A stretch of DNA of 11,354 nt from NCBI GenBank assembly GCA_023145955.1, contig JAGLDA010000021.1, forward strand, positions 1 to 11,354. Direction: 5' to 3'. Below, in pieces: positions 1-7,687 of this stretch. Source of the stretch: Bacteroidales bacterium (GTDB taxonomy: Bacteria; Bacteroidota; Bacteroidia; Bacteroidales; UBA1556). Positions within the stretch are counted from its first letter, which is position 1; every line of letters begins with the position of its first letter. Under the pieces are notes generated by a model. The model was not told the origin of the DNA, did not search any database, and saw only the letters and a list, made by a program, of their open reading frames with translations. Both the position numbers and the translations under genes were made by a program.

Positions 1-28
1 CCGTAATAATTATTACGGCATTTTTTAT
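1..28 (+). terminator. Palindrome plus T-tract, probable terminator of a gene left of the window
   Basis: Bases 1-18 form a perfect 18-bp palindrome (CCGTAATAATTATTACGG), followed by CA and a run of six T (21-26). If TG precedes base 1 the stem would be longer; that base is outside the window. A GC-clamped stem followed by T residues is the form of an intrinsic terminator, and it would end a plus-strand transcript entering from the left. The AT-only centre would open into a loop. The gene it serves cannot be seen. Confidence 0.6.
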
Positions 29-92
29 GCAATTATTTTTATGATGCACAATTATTTCCAAAACTAAAGTGCGAGTTAATCTCAATTTCTCG

Positions 93-100
93 TAAATTTG
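93..100 (+). promoter_or_regulatory. Bacteroidota-type -7 promoter element (TAAATTTG) for the yqeY-family gene
   Basis: TAAATTTG matches the Bacteroidota -7 consensus TAnnTTTG exactly and lies 32 bases before the ATG at 133. Transcription would start near 104 and leave a leader of about 29 bases. I see no good TTTG-type -33 element about 20 bases upstream, so the assignment rests on the -7 box and its position between a terminator and a gene start. Confidence 0.5.
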
Positions 101-132
101 CAATTACAAATAATAACCAATATTTAAATATT

Positions 133-585
133 ATGAGCTTAGAGAAAACCATAAATACAGATATAAAACATGCAATGATAGCAAGAGATAAACGTAAATT
201 AGAATCTTTACGCGCTGTTAAATCTGCCCTATTATTGATTAAAACTGGTAAGGATACATCTTTTGCAGAAGTTCCTGAAGAATTGGAAATAAAAACTCTA
301 CAAAAACTTATTAAGCAAAGGAAAGAATCTGCTAAAATATATAAAGAGCAAAACAGAGACGAAGCTTACGAGGAAGAAATGTACCAAGCGGAAATTATAG
401 AAGCCTACCTTCCTACGCAAATGAGCGAAGAAGAAGTTACAAAAGTAGTTGTTTCCATTATTGAAAAAACTGGAGCATCAAGCATGAAAGATATGGGTAA
501 AGTAATGGGAATGGCTTCTAAGGAGCTTGCCGGAAAAGCTGATAATAGTTTAGTTTCTAAAATAGTTAGAGAAAAACTTGCTTAG
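133..585 (+). CDS. yqeY: GatB/YqeY-domain protein (YqeY family)
   Basis: This 150-residue protein has the normal length of the YqeY family, stand-alone homologues of the tRNA-binding C-terminal domain of GatB, the amidotransferase subunit that completes Gln-tRNA or Asn-tRNA. The N-terminal half is helical and charged (about 1-90) and includes the family-like KQRKES stretch at 61-66. The linker YLPTQMSEEEV (92-102) is a strong family signature. The C-terminal part contains the DMGKVMGM segment (120-127) and an AGKAD turn (133-137). The ATG at 133 gives the expected N-terminus. The gene faces the polysaccharide locus and shares a terminator with it, so it is probably the chromosomal boundary of the locus. 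The precise cellular role of stand-alone YqeY proteins is not settled; a tRNA-related function is inferred from the domain. Confidence 0.93.
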   Translation: MSLEKTINTDIKHAMIARDKRKLESLRAVKSALLLIKTGKDTSFAEVPEELEIKTLQKLIKQRKESAKIYKEQNRDEAYEEEMYQAEIIEAYLPTQMSEEEVTKVVVSIIEKTGASSMKDMGKVMGMASKELAGKADNSLVSKIVREKLA

Positions 586-608
586 ATTATATATTCCTTT
601 ATATAACA

Positions 609-645
609 AAACAGCCTTTAGAAGTAATTTATAAAGGCTGTTTTT
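609..645. terminator. Bidirectional intrinsic terminator between convergent genes
   Basis: The arms AAACAGCCTTTA (609-620) and TAAAGGCTGTTT (632-643) pair perfectly over 12 bp around an 11-base loop. On the plus strand the stem runs into a T-tract (641-645), ending the yqeY-family transcript. On the minus strand the complementary AAAA at 608-611 supplies a shorter U-run, so the hairpin can also stop the long polysaccharide transcript. It sits in the 90-bp gap between the two convergent stop codons. Confidence 0.88.
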
Positions 646-675
646 GATTATTTTAATTACTAAACTAAAGACAAT

Positions 676-1896
676 CTATATCTTTCTTGCAGGATTTAAC
701 GTGAGAAAGTAATAAAATAACGAAAAGAACACAACCCCATTAAGGCTATTTAGCATAGCTTCAGGAAAGAAATTAACCATGATAATAATAATGAACATTG
801 CTAAAAGATGGTCTTTATTTTTCAATGCAACCTTAATCCCATAAATAAATAATGCCATTAATAATCCAAAACCAATAAAACCTTCACCGAGCCATGTTTC
901 TAAATATTGGTTATGTACATTAAGATGGTGATCCGTAGCTTCTTCAAGGAACTCAGGGTTTTCTGCATATTTTTTATTTAACTCTGGCTTAATATCACCA
1001 GCTCCTACACCAAAAATAAAGTTATCTCCTATTATAGAAGTTGTTACTTTCCAAATTTCGAAGCGTACACCTGTGGAGCTAGTTTTAGAATCACCAGTTT
1101 TAATAATCTCAACAACAGAACTAAACATAATTTGCATTCGATAATTTTGCGAAGCTGCATAAGTAGTAGCAAACAAGATTACTAATGGTAAAGCGTATCT
1201 AATTAGCCTATTTTTTATTTTAATAAATAATAATACTACGATATATAACACAATAACGCCAACAGCTAAAAAACCTGCTTTCGCCTGCAAAAGCACTATT
1301 AGTACCATTAGAAAACTAATTGGCAATATTAACCACAATCTTAGTTTATAAGAACTCGTAAATATTATTTGAACCATGTAAACCACCACAAATAAATTAT
1401 ACATAGACAAATATGACGGATGAATATACTTGGACAAATTAGAGGAAGAAAAGCGCCATACAACATTTCTATCCATATTCCATATATCAATAATTTCGGC
1501 ATTATACATACCCACAATCAATAAATATATATTAGCAATAACAACAGAAGCTGAAAAAACAACTAGAACTATATTTCTGTATTTATCTATATATTTATTA
1601 GAAACTGAAAACATAATAGGAAAAATCAAAAGTGACAATTTAACCTCAATATCAAACCATGCTACATCGCGATGTTCGCTATAAAAAACTGAAATAAGGT
1701 GTATTAGAAAAAAAGATATTCCAGTAATAACTATCGCTTTATTTGTGATACAAAACTTATTATTCACAAAGCCATGAGCCAAAGTACTTATGGAAAATAA
1801 AGCAATAAATAAAGGAGTTAAAGACCAGAAAGTAGGAAGACTTGCTACTATTAATAGTAGAAATACAAAACTAATTTTTGGTAATAATTCTTTCAT
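676..1896 (-). CDS. O-antigen ligase-like (Wzy_C/WaaL superfamily) membrane protein
   Basis: A 406-residue protein that is almost entirely hydrophobic helices, with the layout of the O-antigen ligase/polymerase superfamily. The C-terminal half has the family signature: an Arg-Trp segment RFEIWKV (278-284), the loop FIFGVGAGD (293-301), and HNQYLETWLGEGFIG (328-342), where His328 starts the conserved HNxYL motif of the large periplasmic loop. An earlier HPSYLSMY (159-166) is also typical. Members transfer undecaprenyl-PP-linked glycan to lipid A core, another acceptor or a growing chain on the outer face of the inner membrane. The locus also encodes a Wzy-type polymerase (4956-6245), so ligase is the more economical reading, but sequence alone does not separate ligases from Wzy_C polymerases. 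It is the last gene of the minus-strand locus, 137 bp after the deacetylase gene, with no clear promoter in between. Confidence 0.85.
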   Translation of the reverse strand: MKELLPKISFVFLLLIVASLPTFWSLTPLFIALFSISTLAHGFVNNKFCITNKAIVITGISFFLIHLISVFYSEHRDVAWFDIEVKLSLLIFPIMFSVSNKYIDKYRNIVLVVFSASVVIANIYLLIVGMYNAEIIDIWNMDRNVVWRFSSSNLSKYIHPSYLSMYNLFVVVYMVQIIFTSSYKLRLWLILPISFLMVLIVLLQAKAGFLAVGVIVLYIVVLLFIKIKNRLIRYALPLVILFATTYAASQNYRMQIMFSSVVEIIKTGDSKTSSTGVRFEIWKVTTSIIGDNFIFGVGAGDIKPELNKKYAENPEFLEEATDHHLNVHNQYLETWLGEGFIGFGLLMALFIYGIKVALKNKDHLLAMFIIIIMVNFFPEAMLNSLNGVVFFSLFYYFLTLNPARKI

Positions 1897-2033
1897 TTGC
1901 TTAATTTAAATATAAAAGATAATATGAATAGAACAAGAATGTTTTTAATCACAATTTGACCCAAAAGGTCATGATTATAATGAGTTATGTGACTCCATAT
2001 TACCGAATTAATAAATTTTAAATATATAAAAAA

Positions 2034-2840
2034 CTATTTATTTTCAATTTCCTTTATTGCATCAGCATAGCTAATAAACTCATAACCAGAATTCTTACAA
2101 TACTGGATAATATCAGTATACCATGCTTTCCATGACAAAAAAGAATCCTCAAAATACCTATCATGAAAAAGGATTGTAAGATATTCAATTCCATTCTTTT
2201 CAGCATCTTTAATTTTCTCAATTGTAGAGGCTACAGCCTCAGCTTTAGTTTTAGATTGCCACTTCTTCCCTGCCTCAAGCTCATAACCCTCCATAATATG
2301 CAAAGGGAATTCATGCATTTCTCCAATTTTGTAATGCTTTTTTATACCATAATCGGTAGAATCGAAGGTATAACCTGCACTAACCAAATTATTAAAAGTA
2401 TTAATATCACTACGTAAATAATGCATTCTAATCCCAAAATTATCTAAACCCGATATTCTTTTAAAAATATCATATTCATTTTTAACATCCTCCAAATTAT
2501 CGTAAGCAATACCATGCACACCACAATCTACGCCCCTACTTACTATCTCCTTAATCCACTTTTCAGCCAATTTGATATTGTAATTTAATCCAACGCCATT
2601 ATTCACTCCTATAAAGAAAGTGGCTGGAATATCATGCTTCTTATTAAAAACAATAAGCTCAGTAATATTATTCCATTTATTCTTAAATATAGAGCTAAAA
2701 CGTAATAAGATTTCTTTTAAAGAAATTTTTCCATAAAGAAACTCTATTTTACTTCTCACAATAAATTTAGGTATCATAGCACTCTTAAAGTGTTCAGAAG
2801 CAGTAATATGATCTACATCGTGAGATACAATAATTTTCAT
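2034..2840 (-). CDS. NodB-homology polysaccharide deacetylase-like protein with altered metal motif
   Basis: The 268 residues resemble the carbohydrate esterase 4 (NodB) fold. Motif 1 is SHDVDH (6-11), supplying Asp8 and Asp10 in place of the usual TFDDG pair. IPATFF (71-76) is the conserved strand after the first helices. Motif 2 is CGVHGIAYD (106-114): His109 is present, but the second histidine expected four residues later is Tyr113. Motif 3 is represented by RMHYLR (138-143), and a late histidine lies in LFHDRYF (224-230). There is no signal peptide, so it should act in the cytoplasm on a lipid- or nucleotide-linked sugar rather than on finished polymer. The start is only 10 bp after the FemAB-like stop, so the two are co-transcribed. 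Deacetylation of an N-acetyl sugar is the default guess; the missing histidine leaves activity uncertain. Confidence 0.8.
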   Translation of the reverse strand: MKIIVSHDVDHITASEHFKSAMIPKFIVRSKIEFLYGKISLKEILLRFSSIFKNKWNNITELIVFNKKHDIPATFFIGVNNGVGLNYNIKLAEKWIKEIVSRGVDCGVHGIAYDNLEDVKNEYDIFKRISGLDNFGIRMHYLRSDINTFNNLVSAGYTFDSTDYGIKKHYKIGEMHEFPLHIMEGYELEAGKKWQSKTKAEAVASTIEKIKDAEKNGIEYLTILFHDRYFEDSFLSWKAWYTDIIQYCKNSGYEFISYADAIKEIENK

Positions 2841-2850
2841 AAGTCAAGTT

Positions 2851-3801
2851 CTAGAAATGAGTTCGTTTTACAAATTTAAGCGCAATCTCTATTGGTAATT
2901 TAGCTTTGTTTATAGAATAATAAGGAGTAAGATCTCCACCAAATCCTCTAAAATATCTTTCAACTTCGGGCAGCATTGACCCTTCAAAATCAAATTTGCT
3001 TATTCCTAGTTGTTTGGAATGTTTTATTGCCTCAGAAACTGCCATTGCACCAGCGCCAGCATGCTTATTTTTACTATCGTAACCACCTAATAAATAATAA
3101 GCTTTATCATTATCATAAATGCAAAATGAAGTAGCTATAGGCAGATTATTGCGATGGGAAACAAAGGCAAAGCTATTATCCTTATTAGCAAATTCAAATA
3201 ATATTTTATTTATCATTTGCTCATCCATAGCAGTATCTTTCCTGTCGAAAGTATTAGTTATAAGTGATTTTACTGTTTTATAATCGGTACATATCTTGGT
3301 AGTAACACCATCCTTTATTGCCTTTTTAATATCATTTCTACGTTCAGTAGAATAATCTTTTTCAATTTCTTGTATATCCCTATTAAGATTTACAATATAA
3401 GTAAAATTAGGAATTGCTTTATAATCTTTCCAATAAAAAGGCTGCATATCAATATGATTAGCAGGTAAATAAAGTGTAATAATATGATAAGGCAATTTAT
3501 CAATAAAATCAGCAAAGAGCTTTAGCATCTTTTTATTCTCTGATAATAACTTAGCTTTATTCTGGGCTTTATTTTCAAAAAATAGATTTATCGTAGGAGT
3601 ATACTGAAGATTATGGTAAAAATTTACAAAGCCCAGTTTCTTCTCAAGGCGCATCGTAAAACCACCTACCAACTGATTTGCTTTATTGAAAATACCATAG
3701 CATAGCAACTCACTACCAAAAAGCATAAGCCACTTTTCTGATAAGAAAACTGAATTAGATTTCTCTGCTAACAATTGAATATCAACTTCCTTAATTTGCA
3801 T
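2851..3801 (-). CDS. FemAB-like / GNAT-fold (Acetyltransf_6) polysaccharide-locus protein
   Basis: This 316-residue protein looks like a double-GNAT FemAB-type transferase. The N-terminal half (about 1-135) is a degenerate first domain. The segment FTYIVNL (133-139) followed by ERRNDIKKA (153-161) is the usual hinge with its Arg/Lys-rich helix. The second domain ends with FDFEGS (270-275) and VERYFRGFGG (280-289), the characteristic end of these proteins. FemAB enzymes add amino acids from aminoacyl-tRNA to peptidoglycan precursors; relatives in exopolysaccharide loci have no well-established reaction, but acyl or aminoacyl transfer to an amino sugar is likely. The gene begins inside the preceding glycosyltransferase gene (11-bp overlap, shared ATGCAAATTAA), which suggests translational coupling, and lies 10 bp ahead of the deacetylase-like gene. 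That pairing recurs in bacterial exopolysaccharide loci. It is probably cytoplasmic, with no signal peptide. Confidence 0.8.
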   Translation of the reverse strand: MQIKEVDIQLLAEKSNSVFLSEKWLMLFGSELLCYGIFNKANQLVGGFTMRLEKKLGFVNFYHNLQYTPTINLFFENKAQNKAKLLSENKKMLKLFADFIDKLPYHIITLYLPANHIDMQPFYWKDYKAIPNFTYIVNLNRDIQEIEKDYSTERRNDIKKAIKDGVTTKICTDYKTVKSLITNTFDRKDTAMDEQMINKILFEFANKDNSFAFVSHRNNLPIATSFCIYDNDKAYYLLGGYDSKNKHAGAGAMAVSEAIKHSKQLGISKFDFEGSMLPEVERYFRGFGGDLTPYYSINKAKLPIEIALKFVKRTHF

Positions 3802-4942
3802 TATTAGATCTATTTTGTATTTCTGAATAGTTTTGCAAATATACTTCAGCTATCGATTCCCAAGAGAATTTTTTTGAAGCTTTTGTGCATTTTTGTTGAA
3901 TGGACGAATAGTTGTCAATAATATGGAAAATTGCCTTAGAAATATCATTGATATTTTTAGGATTCACAGAAATACCAACCTCACCTTCAGTAAAGGTTTT
4001 GTCAAATCCTTCATTCTTAGAATATATAACTGGGAGCCCTTGCGACAGAGCTTCGGCATACACTAAGCCAAAAGTTTCAGTAAAGGATGGCATTATAAAA
4101 ATATCTGCATTTCTATAGTGCACTATAAGTTCTTCCTTTGGAACAGCCGCTAATAATTCAATATTACTATTGCTATTTACCATTTCTTTAATTTGTTGCA
4201 AATAAGCACCTTCATCATTCAATCCCTCACCAACAATTGTATATTTTATATTAATATTTGAAAGAGATTCAATTGCCTGTATCACGCCAATAATATTCTT
4301 ATTTTTACGTATTTCGCCAGTAAATAGCAACCTCACCTCCTTAATATCAATCTCTTTCTTACTATTATTGATATTATTTAGCCAATAATCATCAATACCA
4401 TTGGGAATTATTACAGATTTTGACTCCAATGCTTTTTTATACTTTTCTGGAATATAATTATCAAATAATCGCTGCTTATATGCCTCCGAAAGGAATACAA
4501 TTTTTTCTGAATTTAATAGAATATCAATGCCCAATTTCCGAAGGTAAAAAAGATATTTGAAAAATTCGTTTAGATCTGTATTTCTTAGGGTTACAATATA
4601 AGGTATATTGTATTTCTTTTTCAATTTATAAGCTACAGCGCCATCACTAAATAATGTATGTGCATGAATAATACTAAATTCGTCAATATCAATTTCTTTT
4701 TGTAAAACTTTAATGGATTTTGAAATTTTAAGAAAAAACAAAGCTCTATAAATTAACTTAGTAGCAACCAATGCATATACAATCTTTATATTAGTGACCT
4801 TGGTGGCATTTCCACCTTTTTGCTCATTACTACGAATTGGAACAAACACAGTTTGCTCTTCAATATTTACACTCAAATGCTCAACAAAAGCCTTATATAG
4901 TTTACTGGAAACAAAGCCATTTATTATGTGTAAAATATTCAT
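3791..4942 (-). CDS. GT4-family glycosyltransferase
   Basis: A 383-residue GT-B fold enzyme of the usual length for family GT4. The N-terminal domain has MNILHIING (1-9) and the HAHTLFSDGAVAY region (93-105). The interdomain IPNGID (179-184) precedes the donor-binding half, which carries FTGEIRKNKN (207-216) with the phosphate-contacting Arg/Lys residues, and the EX7E motif from Glu289 to Glu297 inside TETFGLVYAEA. It should transfer a sugar from a nucleotide donor, with retention of configuration, to the lipid-linked repeat unit at the cytoplasmic membrane face; donor and acceptor cannot be read from sequence. It starts 13 bp after the wzy stop and overlaps the next gene by 11 bp, so it lies inside a tight operon. 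Confidence 0.92.
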   Translation of the reverse strand: MNILHIINGFVSSKLYKAFVEHLSVNIEEQTVFVPIRSNEQKGGNATKVTNIKIVYALVATKLIYRALFFLKISKSIKVLQKEIDIDEFSIIHAHTLFSDGAVAYKLKKKYNIPYIVTLRNTDLNEFFKYLFYLRKLGIDILLNSEKIVFLSEAYKQRLFDNYIPEKYKKALESKSVIIPNGIDDYWLNNINNSKKEIDIKEVRLLFTGEIRKNKNIIGVIQAIESLSNINIKYTIVGEGLNDEGAYLQQIKEMVNSNSNIELLAAVPKEELIVHYRNADIFIMPSFTETFGLVYAEALSQGLPVIYSKNEGFDKTFTEGEVGISVNPKNINDISKAIFHIIDNYSSIQQKCTKASKKFSWESIAEVYLQNYSEIQNRSNNAN

Positions 4943-4955
4943 TTAGTATATATTA

Positions 4956-6245
4956 TTAATTAATAAAAGAGTCCTTACTATCTCGCAAAAATAGTGTAAA
5001 TACTATAAGTAAAAATAACAGCCCATGAGTTACCAATAAAGTAGAGAGTAGACTAGAGTTTAAATAAAAAATATAAGCGAATAAGATTCCAAAATAGTGA
5101 GGTGATAAATTTAGATTTTTCAAATAAGCAATTACCCCTAGAAAGGCTATGGAATGAACTGCAACTCCAATATATCCAAAGCTAAGAAAACCCTCTGTAA
5201 TAATACCAGTATTGGCATTTAATCCATCAAAATGTAGTATATCTTCTCCAATAAACATAGATACACCCTTTCCATTCATATAATCTACATTATGCAGGTG
5301 CATGCCGAAGGGACTGTGTCCCCAATAAGTATAGTTTGAACCAAAATAACTATGGTAAATATTATCAAAATACGGAGGCACAAAGAAAACTCTTCGTACA
5401 AATGCATCGGTAATATCCTTAAATTGAAAAAAATATGAAGCTATAAAACTTACTATTAAAAGAGTAATTATTAATCCTGAGAATAGCTTAAACTTATCTT
5501 TCCACTCATTGCCATAATAAAAGAAAGCAGTAAGTATTCCTCCAATTAAAACGCTTTTGGTAGCACTACAAAGAAATAAATACGCAATAGACATTGCTGC
5601 TATAATAAACAAGTAATACTTTCTACTACGTATAGCATATACCATCATTATAGGAAAAATAACTCTACTTAGGGGCGAAATTAAATATCCCAAAAAAGGA
5701 ACATTAATACTCCTAAATAAATCTCTGGTTTTATAAATATCATCTTTATTAAGGAATAAATCTGCCAATGATATAAACTGCCAATAATAATATATAAACG
5801 GTACAAATAATATAACTGAAAATATAAGAAATGTTTTATAGTTATTTTTTAAACTAATACTTGGAAGGCTAATTTTAAAATCAATAAAATCGCCAAAGAA
5901 TAAGATGGCTAGCAATATTACATTCTGCAATACTACTCCAAACGAAATATCGAGGCAATAAGCAAATAATACTGCCGAGCTATAATACTGCATTATCAAT
6001 ACTATATACCAAATAAGTTTTAAAAAATCTGATTTTATAAGTCCTCCCAAAACAGTAATTACACTTGACAGCGAAATAATTACAACAAATTTTACAATAT
6101 CAAATTCAAAACTGAAGGGTAAATAAGTACCATAAAATTTAGGGCTAACATCAAAAGCATAGGAAATATTTAATAGAACAAAAGTCGTTAAACTCACATA
6201 GATATATAGCTTATTACTAATTATATTTTCAATGTATTTTTTCAT
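4956..6245 (-). CDS. wzy: Wzy-type oligosaccharide repeat-unit polymerase
   Basis: A 429-residue integral membrane protein with about ten or more hydrophobic helices and a large polar loop between roughly residues 280 and 345. In that loop, RRVFFVPPYFDNIYHSYF (284-301) and NANTGIITEGFLSFGYIG (343-360) have the form seen in Bacteroidota capsule/O-antigen polymerases. Wzy joins undecaprenyl-PP-linked repeat units in the periplasm after Wzx has flipped them. Its ATG overlaps the wzx stop (ATGA, 6242-6245), the classic arrangement for coupled translation, and the neighbouring flippase strongly supports the assignment. Wzy sequences diverge fast, so the call rests on topology, these motifs and context. 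It differs in sequence from the O-antigen ligase-like protein at the end of the locus. Confidence 0.82.
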   Translation of the reverse strand: MKKYIENIISNKLYIYVSLTTFVLLNISYAFDVSPKFYGTYLPFSFEFDIVKFVVIISLSSVITVLGGLIKSDFLKLIWYIVLIMQYYSSAVLFAYCLDISFGVVLQNVILLAILFFGDFIDFKISLPSISLKNNYKTFLIFSVILFVPFIYYYWQFISLADLFLNKDDIYKTRDLFRSINVPFLGYLISPLSRVIFPIMMVYAIRSRKYYLFIIAAMSIAYLFLCSATKSVLIGGILTAFFYYGNEWKDKFKLFSGLIITLLIVSFIASYFFQFKDITDAFVRRVFFVPPYFDNIYHSYFGSNYTYWGHSPFGMHLHNVDYMNGKGVSMFIGEDILHFDGLNANTGIITEGFLSFGYIGVAVHSIAFLGVIAYLKNLNLSPHYFGILFAYIFYLNSSLLSTLLVTHGLLFLLIVFTLFLRDSKDSFIN

Positions 6246-7510
6246 AATGAGTTATCGTACTTTCTAGCCTTAGCAAAAATAATGACTGCATATATTAAAT
6301 AAACTACCGTACCTATAGCGCTATAAGTGAGTAGAAACGTACTAATAGAATCAAACGAAATGAATACTAATGAGTAAATTAGAAAGAACTTAGACACTTG
6401 CCATATGGCATTTACCTTAAACTCTTTTAGCCCAATTAAAACCTGGCCGAAAGCAGAGAACAAGAAACTTACTGCAAAATAAATGATCAAATACTGAGCA
6501 TAAACTCCAGACTTTTCAAAGGCATCTCCTAAGAATATTTTGAAACTAATTGGCCCTAAGAATAGTATAAATATAGTAAATGCTATTGCTATTAATAGCA
6601 TAATTATTACCAAGTTTTTTAGTTCAGGAATTATTTTAATTTTATTACTCACGTTTTCTGCTACTTTCTGTAATATAACTTGTCCTAGCGAAACAGAGAT
6701 AAATGCTGAAGGAATTGCCAATAATCTTTGAGTAGCTTCCAAATATCCTACATCTACAATGCTAAACTTTGCCAACACAATAAATGTAAGTGAAGCACTA
6801 AAGAAGCTATTAAGTAGTTCAGGAATCATATTGTATTTTGGCAAATCAGAATACTCTATTGCCACAGATTTAAGGAACGAATATCTAAATATACGCCTAT
6901 CAATTTTTAAGCCTCTAAAACTTTGAATATATGAAGAAACAAAATAAGCAATATTGCCCAGTAAATCACCAATAAATAACCCATAGGATTTAAGCCCAGT
7001 GCCAATACCCATTCCAATACCTACTTGAACTCCACCTTCAATAGCCCTTCTACTAACTTTATTGATGGAGGAAGCAACAAATTTCTTGTCACGAATAAGT
7101 AGGTAGTTAATAGAATTATATAAAGAGAAAAATAAAGTGCTAAATGGTAATAGGTAAAGAATAAATGAGTACTCACTACTTATATCTAGGAGGTTTAATA
7201 TTTGATTATTAAATAATAAAACTATCAAAAAAGTAATCAATGTAAAAACTAATGCTGATAACATTGAGATGATAAGTAAAGCCTGAGCTTTAATTTTGTT
7301 TTTCGGCAAAACAACTCCCATATCGTACTTCAGGGCAAATACTACGAAAAGTATTCCTAATATTTTTAGATAAATATCGAAAACGCCAAAATCTTCTGGA
7401 GTAAATACTCGCTTCAATATTGGCTGAATAGCAATAGGAATAACCTGTGCTATAACAGTACCGCTAATGAGTATGCTTATATTCTTATATAATGAATCTT
7501 TTTTAAACAA
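6242..7510 (-). CDS. wzx: Wzx-type oligosaccharide flippase (PST/MOP family), TTG start
   Basis: The 422-residue protein is typical in size for a Wzx lipid-linked repeat-unit flippase, with about twelve or more membrane segments. The N-terminus KNISILISGTVIAQVIPIAI (9-28) followed by RVFTPEDFGVFD (34-45) is a strong family signature. A cytoplasmic LLIRDKKF (137-144) and the mid-protein EATQRLLAIPSAF (258-270) also fit. It moves undecaprenyl-PP-glycan units across the inner membrane for Wzy. The start is TTG at 7508-7510: no in-frame ATG exists between the upstream stop at 7529-7531 and this codon, and the next Met is residue 64, past the first membrane helix. Upstream on the minus strand is an A-rich stretch (ACTAAAAGCA). 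The stop overlaps the wzy start. Confidence 0.9.
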   Translation of the reverse strand: MFKKDSLYKNISILISGTVIAQVIPIAIQPILKRVFTPEDFGVFDIYLKILGILFVVFALKYDMGVVLPKNKIKAQALLIISMLSALVFTLITFLIVLLFNNQILNLLDISSEYSFILYLLPFSTLFFSLYNSINYLLIRDKKFVASSINKVSRRAIEGGVQVGIGMGIGTGLKSYGLFIGDLLGNIAYFVSSYIQSFRGLKIDRRIFRYSFLKSVAIEYSDLPKYNMIPELLNSFFSASLTFIVLAKFSIVDVGYLEATQRLLAIPSAFISVSLGQVILQKVAENVSNKIKIIPELKNLVIIMLLIAIAFTIFILFLGPISFKIFLGDAFEKSGVYAQYLIIYFAVSFLFSAFGQVLIGLKEFKVNAIWQVSKFFLIYSLVFISFDSISTFLLTYSAIGTVVYLIYAVIIFAKARKYDNSL

Positions 7511-7531
7511 TGCTTTTAGTTTAATATGTTA

Positions 7532-7539
7532 CGAAAATA
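7532..7539 (-). promoter_or_regulatory. Weak -7-like element (TATTTTCG) before wzx
   Basis: On the minus strand TATTTTCG differs from TAnnTTTG by one base and lies 21 bases before the TTG start of wzx. A TTAC about 18 bases upstream is a poor -33 match. It would give a leader of under 20 bases and let the wzx-wzy-GT-FemAB-deacetylase block be transcribed independently of the ATPase gene. One mismatch in very AT-rich DNA is weak evidence. Confidence 0.3.
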
Positions 7540-7572
7540 GTTATAATAATGATTGTGTAACTCTCTATTTTT

Positions 7573-7638
7573 AGACACTGATTGTTATGATTTGTTTCAG
7601 CAATACTGAAACATATTTATCATAATAGATCTGTGTCT
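7573..7638. repeat. 66-bp imperfect inverted repeat in the ATPase-wzx spacer
   Basis: Nested arms share one centre: AGACAC (7573-7578) pairs with GTGTCT (7633-7638), GAT (7580-7582) with ATC (7629-7631), TTATGAT (7585-7591) with ATCATAA (7619-7625), and GTTTCAG (7594-7600) with CTGAAAC (7606-7612), around a 5-base loop CAATA. That is 23 paired positions, separated by small internal loops. It lies 50 bp past the ATPase stop codon and upstream of the wzx start. No T-run follows on either strand, so it is not a standard intrinsic terminator. It could be an RNA processing or stability hairpin, an operator, or the remnant of a small mobile or recombination element. Confidence 0.75.
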
Positions 7639-7687
7639 CAAAGAACTTTTTTAATATACAAATTCATTACAATCTAAGCTATCCAAA

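Noticed and set aside
1430..1684. An 84-codon plus-strand open frame inside the ligase-like gene
   Set aside because: It is the antisense shadow of a membrane-protein gene with no family features of its own.
1957..1971. Hairpin TGACC-CAAAA-GGTCA as a terminator after the deacetylase gene
   Set aside because: The stem is only 5 bp and no T-run follows on the minus strand.
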